DNA from: WTGJ01 sp965237765
GTDB taxonomy: Bacteria; Chloroflexota; Anaerolineae; Aggregatilineales; Phototrophicaceae
DNA length: 64,000 bases
NCBI GenBank assembly: GCA_965237765.1
Contig: OZ250157.1
Location: 2,418,001 to 2,482,000 of the forward strand
Reading direction: 5' to 3'
The translations under genes and the position numbers were made by a program. The notes under the pieces are model-generated. The model made no database searches and had not been told where the DNA came from. It was given only the letters and a program-made list of their open reading frames with translations. Shown one piece after another: positions 59,543-64,000 of this stretch (its first letter is position 1; each line of letters starts with the position of its first letter).

Positions 59543-60529
59543 ATGAATTCGGAGCGCTTCCTCGTCAGTGGGGCGAGCGGGTTCCTCGGTCGGGCGATCA
59601 CAAAAACATTGGCGAGAGACGGAGCTTCCGTGCGCGCGCTCGTTAGGCGGCCGGAACGTGCGCGCGATATTGCGCATGTGCCAGCTGTTGAAATTGTAAT
59701 AGGCGATATCACGGACGCGGGGCGTGTGTTGGAAGTAACCGCCGATTGTCATCATGTGATCCACTGCGCGGCGAGTTTGAGTGGTGGCTGGGCGGAAGCG
59801 CGTAGAGTCAACGTCGATGGGACGGTGAATTTGGCACGAGCGGCCGCGGCGGCAGGGTGCGCACGCTTCACGCATATCAGCAGCGTTGTCGTGACTGGGT
59901 ATGACGTCGCCGGCGATGTTTGGGAAAGCGCGCCGCTCGCGCCGGCGAATGATCCTTATTCACAAAGCAAGGCAGCCGCTGAAGTCGCGCTGCAGGAGGT
60001 AGCGGAGGAAACGGGACTGCCCTATTCCATCATACGCCCGGGCGCGATCTTTGGCCCTAGCGCACGACTATGGACCGGCGCTATCTACCGCCTCGTGCGA
60101 AGGCGACCTTTGCTCTTCCCTGGGAATGGTAACGGGAGTATCCCGGCTATATATGTGGATGACGTCGTGGATCTTTGCTTGCTCGCGACGCGGAACGAAG
60201 CGGCAATTGGCGAAACTTTCCATGCGACGCCGCAACCATCGCCCAGCTGGCGCGAATACCTGCTGGCATATGCGGCGCTGGCCGGCGGTCGGTGCTGGCG
60301 CTCGTTGCCGATGTCAATGGTTCGCGTTGGGGCACAATTAGCCAGGATAGGCGCGAAAACAGGCAGCACGCGCGCCTTACTGCCAACTTTATTGAATTAT
60401 GGCAGCCGTACGGTTTGTTACCGTCATGACAAGGCGCAGGAGCTGCTCGGCTGGCGGCCAAAGGTTTCCTTGGTAGATGGCGTGCAACGTTGCCGCCCCT
60501 GGTTGATCGAAAGTGGCCTGCAAGGATAG
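59543..60529 (+). CDS. NAD-dependent epimerase/dehydratase family protein
   Basis: Extended SDR of 328 residues from the ATG at 59543. FLVSGASGFLGRAITKTLA at the N-terminus binds NAD (GxxGxxG); the active-site YSQSKAAAE supplies Tyr-x3-Lys; HISSVVVTG and IIRPGAIFGPSARLW match the sterol or dihydroflavonol reductase-like subgroup. The first ATG is 54 bp upstream but overlaps the lipoprotein gene. No ribosome site stands out at either. The substrate is unknown. It is the second SDR in the window besides 8378-9331. Confidence 0.82.
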   Translation: MNSERFLVSGASGFLGRAITKTLARDGASVRALVRRPERARDIAHVPAVEIVIGDITDAGRVLEVTADCHHVIHCAASLSGGWAEARRVNVDGTVNLARAAAAAGCARFTHISSVVVTGYDVAGDVWESAPLAPANDPYSQSKAAAEVALQEVAEETGLPYSIIRPGAIFGPSARLWTGAIYRLVRRRPLLFPGNGNGSIPAIYVDDVVDLCLLATRNEAAIGETFHATPQPSPSWREYLLAYAALAGGRCWRSLPMSMVRVGAQLARIGAKTGSTRALLPTLLNYGSRTVCYRHDKAQELLGWRPKVSLVDGVQRCRPWLIESGLQG

Positions 60530-60571
60530 CCCGTTCGGGTTATCATCAACTCGTTTCGTAGTGGAGTAATC

Positions 60572-62278
60572 ATGCAAAGACTGGCTAGTGAAATAGCAGC
60601 AGAGATTGCTGGCGCCCTGGCGCAAATGCAGGTGGGCGGCGAATTGCCGTCATTCGACCTGCCTCCGATCGAGCTGCGGCCGCCGCGCAATCCGGAGCAT
60701 GGCGATTATGCATGTAGTATTGCTTTGCAACTCGCGAAGCCGGCGCGGCGCAACCCACTGCAAATTGCGCAGGCTATCGTTGAAGTATTGGCTGACTCTT
60801 CGCGATTGGCCGCGGTCGCAGCGGCACCGCCGGGTTTCTTGAACTTCCGCATTCGCGACGATTTCGTCCGCGCGCAGCTGGCGGAAATAATTCGAGACGG
60901 CGCCGATTATTTCCGGCTGGAAATCGGCGCCGGTTTGCGCGCGCAGGTAGAATACGTCTCCGCCAATCCTACTGGTCCACTCACCATCGGGCGGACGCGC
61001 GGCGCCGTCATTGGTGATACGATGGCTCGCGCCATGGTTGCGGCTGGTTACGCCGTTGAGCGCGAGTATTACTTCAATAATGCCGGCAATCAGATGGCGA
61101 ATCTCGGCAAGAGTCTACGCTTACGTTATTTGGCGGCGCTGGGCCGCGAAGCGCGAATACCGGATGCCGACGAAGAATGGTTTTACCAGGGCGAATATCT
61201 GGCAGAATTCGCCGCGCAGCTCGTCGAGGAACATGGAAATAGTCTGGAAGAAGCGGACTGGCAGCCCTTCGCCGTCTACGCTGGACGGCAGATGTTTGGC
61301 TGGATTCGCGATTCGCTCTGCCAGATCCGGATTGCACACGACGTCTATTTCAACGAGCAATCGCTCTATGAAAACGGGGCGATTTGGGAGACGCTCACTG
61401 CTCTAGAAGCGGCCGGGCACACCTACCGTGCTGCCCAGCGCGAGGGTGAAGAGTCAGTGACGACCAAGTTGCCGCCGGCTACCTGGTTGCGCAGCTCGCG
61501 CCTGGAAGAGAACGTGGAAGATCAGATTCTTGTGCGCAGCAACGGTGAACCGACTTATACACTCACCGACATCGCCTACCACCGTGATAAGTTCGCGCGC
61601 GGCTTTGATTTGCTTATTAATGTGCTCGGTGTTGATCACCAGTCGGAGGCGCGCGTGGTGCGCTCCGGCGTGCGCGCTCTGGGTGTGGCGCCGGAGCGGT
61701 TGCATGTGTTATTTCATCAGATGGTGCGCGCGGTGATCGATGGCGTCGAAATGAAGATGAGCACCCGCCGCGGAGTCTACGATACGCTGGATGATCTGGT
61801 TGAGCGGACGAGTGCCGACGCCGTGCGCTACCATATGCTAGCGCGAAGTCCCAATTCGCACCTGGATTTTGATGTGGACCGCGTCGTCCAACAAAGCAAT
61901 GAAAATCCTGTCTTTTACATCCAAAACGCGTACGTGCGATGCGCCGGTATCCTGCGCGAAGCGGCGGCGCGTGGGTTGGCTGCCGAGGGTGCGGACTTAG
62001 CGCTGCTCGGCGAAGCAGAACTCGGCTTCCTACGCAAGGCGCTAAGTTTTGGTGACCAATTAGGGCAAACTGTGGAGCGCATGGCTCCGCACCGTATCGC
62101 TTTCTTCGCCCACGAATTGGCCTCCGCTTTCCACCCGGTTTACGAGCAGGTGCGCGTCTTGCAGGAAGGGATCAGCGAAGAACGTGCGCGAGCGCGGCTG
62201 GCATTCTACGCCGGCGTGCAGCAGATTTTTCGCGCATTGTTGCAACTAATGGGCATGTCCGCGCCGGAAAGGATGTGA
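60572..62278 (+). CDS. argS: Arginyl-tRNA synthetase
   Basis: Charges tRNA-Arg with arginine. It has 568 residues: the N-terminal Add-1 domain, ANPTGPLTIGRTRGAVIGDT (the HIGH region), VLGVDHQSE, KMSTRRG (KMSKS), and the C-terminal anticodon domain ending LMGMSAPERM. In the HIGH region both His are replaced (TIGR in place of HVGH), which is unusual. The rest of the active site, including NPTGP and the KMSK loop, is intact, so it is probably active. The next gene, dcd, starts 1 bp after its stop. Confidence 0.95.
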   Translation: MQRLASEIAAEIAGALAQMQVGGELPSFDLPPIELRPPRNPEHGDYACSIALQLAKPARRNPLQIAQAIVEVLADSSRLAAVAAAPPGFLNFRIRDDFVRAQLAEIIRDGADYFRLEIGAGLRAQVEYVSANPTGPLTIGRTRGAVIGDTMARAMVAAGYAVEREYYFNNAGNQMANLGKSLRLRYLAALGREARIPDADEEWFYQGEYLAEFAAQLVEEHGNSLEEADWQPFAVYAGRQMFGWIRDSLCQIRIAHDVYFNEQSLYENGAIWETLTALEAAGHTYRAAQREGEESVTTKLPPATWLRSSRLEENVEDQILVRSNGEPTYTLTDIAYHRDKFARGFDLLINVLGVDHQSEARVVRSGVRALGVAPERLHVLFHQMVRAVIDGVEMKMSTRRGVYDTLDDLVERTSADAVRYHMLARSPNSHLDFDVDRVVQQSNENPVFYIQNAYVRCAGILREAAARGLAAEGADLALLGEAELGFLRKALSFGDQLGQTVERMAPHRIAFFAHELASAFHPVYEQVRVLQEGISEERARARLAFYAGVQQIFRALLQLMGMSAPERM

Positions 62279-62279
62279 G

Positions 62280-62834
62280 ATGGGCTTAAAGCCAGACCGT
62301 TGGATTCGCCAGATGGCCTTAGATAGAGGCATGATCGAACCTTTCGTCGACGAGCAAGTGCGAGAAGGGGTCATTAGCTACGGACTCTCTTCCTATGGTT
62401 ACGATATGCGCGTTGGTGATCGCTTCAAGGTATTCACCAACGTCTATTCGGCTTTTGTGGACCCAAAGGACTTTTCACCGCAATCCTTTGTTGATATCCA
62501 GGCGGAGGTCTGCGTAATCCCACCCAATTCCTTCGCGCTGGCTGAATCGATAGAGTACTTTCGCATCCCGCGTAGCGTCTTGACTGTGACATTGGGCAAG
62601 AGCACCTACGCTCGTGCAGGAATCATCACCAATGTGACGCCATTTGAGCCGGGCTGGGAGGGCTACGTCACCTTGGAGATCAGTAACACGACGCCGTTGC
62701 CGGCTAAGATTTATGCCAACGAAGGTATCGCTCAGGTCATTTTCTTCGAGGCGGATGAGGAATGCGAGGTCTCTTATGACGAGCGACGTGGGAAATACCA
62801 GCATCAACAAGGCATTACCCCACCGCGAGTATGA
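62280..62834 (+). CDS. dcd: dCTP deaminase
   Basis: Deaminates dCTP to dUTP for thymidylate synthesis. The 184 residues include GLSSYGYDMRVGDRFKV, the catalytic-Glu region TPFEPGWEGYVTLEISN and TLGKSTYARAGIITN, all family signatures. Length and order match the mono-functional enzymes; bifunctional DCD-DUT has extra features not visible here. It abuts argS with a 1-bp gap and precedes tRNA-Val. Confidence 0.95.
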   Translation: MGLKPDRWIRQMALDRGMIEPFVDEQVREGVISYGLSSYGYDMRVGDRFKVFTNVYSAFVDPKDFSPQSFVDIQAEVCVIPPNSFALAESIEYFRIPRSVLTVTLGKSTYARAGIITNVTPFEPGWEGYVTLEISNTTPLPAKIYANEGIAQVIFFEADEECEVSYDERRGKYQHQQGITPPRV

Positions 62835-62874
62835 TGCCTTGCGCGCTGGGCGGCGATGCGCTATTTTAGCGGGC

Positions 62875-62948
62875 GGGCGATTAGCTCAGTTGGTTAGAGC
62901 GCGCCCCTTACAAGGGTGAGGTCGTTGGTTCGAATCCAATATCGCCCA
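62875..62948 (+). tRNA. tRNA-Val (TAC)
   Basis: 74 nt with no encoded CCA. The acceptor stem GGGCGAT/ATCGCCC closes perfectly with discriminator A. The anticodon arm is CGCCC-CTTACAA-GGGTG with anticodon TAC (reads GUA and related Val codons). The T-arm ends with GGTTCGAATCC. It lies 40 bp after dcd in the same direction and may share that transcript. Confidence 0.97.
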
Positions 62949-62982
62949 TAAGTGCTCATCTGATGGTGAGCCGACGAGTCAC

Positions 62983-63010
62983 TTGCGCGAGTTACGCATT
63001 CGGTTATAAT
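62983..63010 (+). promoter_or_regulatory. Sigma70-type promoter of the response-regulator gene
   Basis: TTGCGC (62983-62988) and TATAAT (63005-63010) are 16 bp apart. The -10 box is a perfect consensus. Transcription would begin about 63017, some 30 bp before the response-regulator ATG at 63048. It lies between tRNA-Val and that gene, so the regulator has its own promoter. Confidence 0.7.
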
Positions 63011-63047
63011 AACGTATGAATGAAGTTGGAAGAAGTTTGTAGTATAG

Positions 63048-63743
63048 ATGATGCCGAGCGCGGAACGCACGCATATCCTGGTGGTGGAAGATGACGACGA
63101 TACCGCTGAGGTCGTTGCGGGCTTGCTCGAAAATTCCGGATATTCCGTCACCACCAGTAGCAACGGCAGCGAAGCGCTAAAAGAAATCGACAAGGGCGAG
63201 ACGGACCTGGTTCTATTGGATATTGATCTGCCGGATGCCAACGGCATTGATGTCTTGCAGCAAGCGCGCCGTAACACTCATATGCCGATGATCATGCTCA
63301 GCGGTTATGGCAAGGAGATGGATCGCGTTCGCTCGCTCGAATCTGGCGCGGATGATTATATTGCCAAGCCCTTCATCGCCGACGAGTTGCTCGCGCGGAT
63401 CCGCGCGCTCCTGCGGCGAGTAAAATGGGCGCCGGCGACGAGCACACGATTGCAAGTTCGTGGGCTGGTGCTCGATTTGCCACGTCGTCAGATCTGCATT
63501 CAAGGCCAACATTTGCTGCTAACGCCGATCGAATATGGTATCCTCGTGATCCTGATGAAGTATGCCGGCCGTGTTGTCAGCCATCGCGAATTGATGAATT
63601 CGGTCTGGGGCGATCATTTTAGCGATGATTTTTCGGTCTTGCGCGTCAATATCTCGAGGTTGCGCTCTAAGTTGGAGGTCGACCCGCGTCAGCCCACTTA
63701 CATCCTCACCGTGGCCGGCAAGGGTTATACCATCGCCGACTAG
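63048..63743 (+). CDS. OmpR/PhoB-family two-component response regulator
   Basis: DNA-binding regulator of 231 residues. The receiver domain (about 8-122) has EDDDD at 14-18, the phosphoacceptor Asp58 in LVLLDIDLPD, the conserved Ser in MLSGYGK and Lys in DDYIAKPF. The winged-helix domain (about 135-230) has LTPIEYGILVILMKYAGRVV and VNISRLRSKLEVDP. GYTI closes the wing. Two tandem ATGs are possible starts, with no strong ribosome site. No sensor kinase is in the window; the gene that follows is partial and may be unrelated. Confidence 0.93.
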   Translation: MMPSAERTHILVVEDDDDTAEVVAGLLENSGYSVTTSSNGSEALKEIDKGETDLVLLDIDLPDANGIDVLQQARRNTHMPMIMLSGYGKEMDRVRSLESGADDYIAKPFIADELLARIRALLRRVKWAPATSTRLQVRGLVLDLPRRQICIQGQHLLLTPIEYGILVILMKYAGRVVSHRELMNSVWGDHFSDDFSVLRVNISRLRSKLEVDPRQPTYILTVAGKGYTIAD

Positions 63744-63758
63744 CGGCGACCATCCACG

Positions 63759-64000
63759 ATGAAAGCGCGCGTTATCCTTATATTTGGGGGCGTGCTAGTA
63801 GTCGTGCTCACGTTCACCTACCCCAATTGGCGGCCATTTCTAACAGGTGAAACCGGTCGCGGCTTCTTCCCCGGCTTGAGCGAAGCAGAAAACGATGTCT
63901 TCCAGCTGCTTTCTGCTGAGCAGCGCGCCGTATATCGTCAGATGCTGAGCGAAGATGCTGTCATGGCCGTCGCGATGGTGCGCGCTGCATTGCAACCCAA
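63759..64000 (+). CDS. Exported or membrane-anchored protein, truncated at the window end
   Basis: From the ATG at 63759 the frame is open to the window edge for 80 codons. A single N-terminal hydrophobic helix (VILIFGGVLVVVLTF, about 5-20) is followed by YPNWRPFLTG and a soluble region with LSEAENDVFQLLSAEQRAVY. The pattern suggests a lipid- or membrane-anchored extracellular protein. It begins 15 bp after the response regulator, so it may be in that operon. No domain is recognisable in the visible part. Confidence 0.6.
   Translation, partial: MKARVILIFGGVLVVVLTFTYPNWRPFLTGETGRGFFPGLSEAENDVFQLLSAEQRAVYRQMLSEDAVMAVAMVRAALQP

Overview
The window looks like a chromosomal segment of a Chloroflexota bacterium, probably of the Anaerolineae/Caldilineae/SAR202-like breadth. 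This is inferred from gene content, not from a phylogenetic marker: an F420 biosynthesis set with a stand-alone nitroreductase instead of a fused FbiB, an LLM-class F420 oxidoreductase, CaiB/BaiF and enolase-superfamily catabolic genes, lipoproteins and SH3 proteins with TPTP-type linkers, and class-II-like MenC/NSAR. Coding density is very high, many genes overlap by 4 bp (ATGA), and no intergenic gap exceeds about 170 bp. I see no insertion sequence, phage gene or CRISPR array.

Layout. (1) 1-9331, minus strand: epimerase-like SDR, GNAT acyltransferase, N-succinylamino-acid-racemase-like enolase, proC, then the F1 part of ATP synthase (atpA-G-D-C) and mreB cut by the window edge. No F0 or delta genes are present. 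(2) 9499-11992, plus strand: a fabF-fabH pair. (3) 11997-35210, minus strand, about 23 kb of co-directional genes: folD, 8-oxoguanine deaminase-like amidohydrolase, YgeW carbamoyltransferase, carbamate kinase, threonine-synthase-like and second PLP fold-II enzyme, SsnA aminohydrolase, F420 genes (npdG, cofE, nitroreductase, cofD, cofC, LLM oxidoreductase), xanthine-dehydrogenase-type molybdenum hydroxylase, a YqeC-MocA fusion, purine nucleoside phosphorylase, and panB-panC. This resembles the ygeW/yqeA/yqeC/mocA/ssnA/xdh purine (urate/xanthine) fermentation locus of enterobacteria and clostridia, but rearranged. (4) 35305-37279, plus strand: a guanylate-kinase-like fusion and a YgfZ/GcvT-like protein, then a FtsB/DivIC-like gene and tRNA-Leu on the minus strand.

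(5) 37977-54891, minus strand, about 17 kb: a sugar-epimerase-like TIM barrel, a PotABCD-type ABC importer, two tandem nucleoside hydrolases separated by a chimeric nucleoside-phosphorylase pseudogene, an intact phosphorylase, a LacD-type aldolase, a thiolase-like protein lacking its catalytic Cys and His with a DUF35 partner, DhaK, DhaL, a fucose/arabinose-isomerase-like protein, an MFS transporter and a CaiB CoA-transferase. The order suggests uptake of a nucleoside-like glycoside, release of the sugar, isomerisation, phosphorylation by a DhaKL-type kinase and aldol cleavage. This is the best candidate for an undescribed system in the window. (6) 54990-64000, mostly plus strand: an SH3-beta-lactamase-fold protein, DUF971, a Rieske-plus-helical-domain protein, a lipoprotein, an epimerase, argS with a degenerate HIGH motif, dcd, tRNA-Val, an OmpR-type response regulator with a clear promoter, and a truncated exported protein.

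The purine island and the nucleoside island could work together: the importer and hydrolases would release bases that the deaminases, molybdenum hydroxylase and YgeW/carbamate kinase enzymes degrade, while the sugar goes to the aldolase branch. That link is inference.
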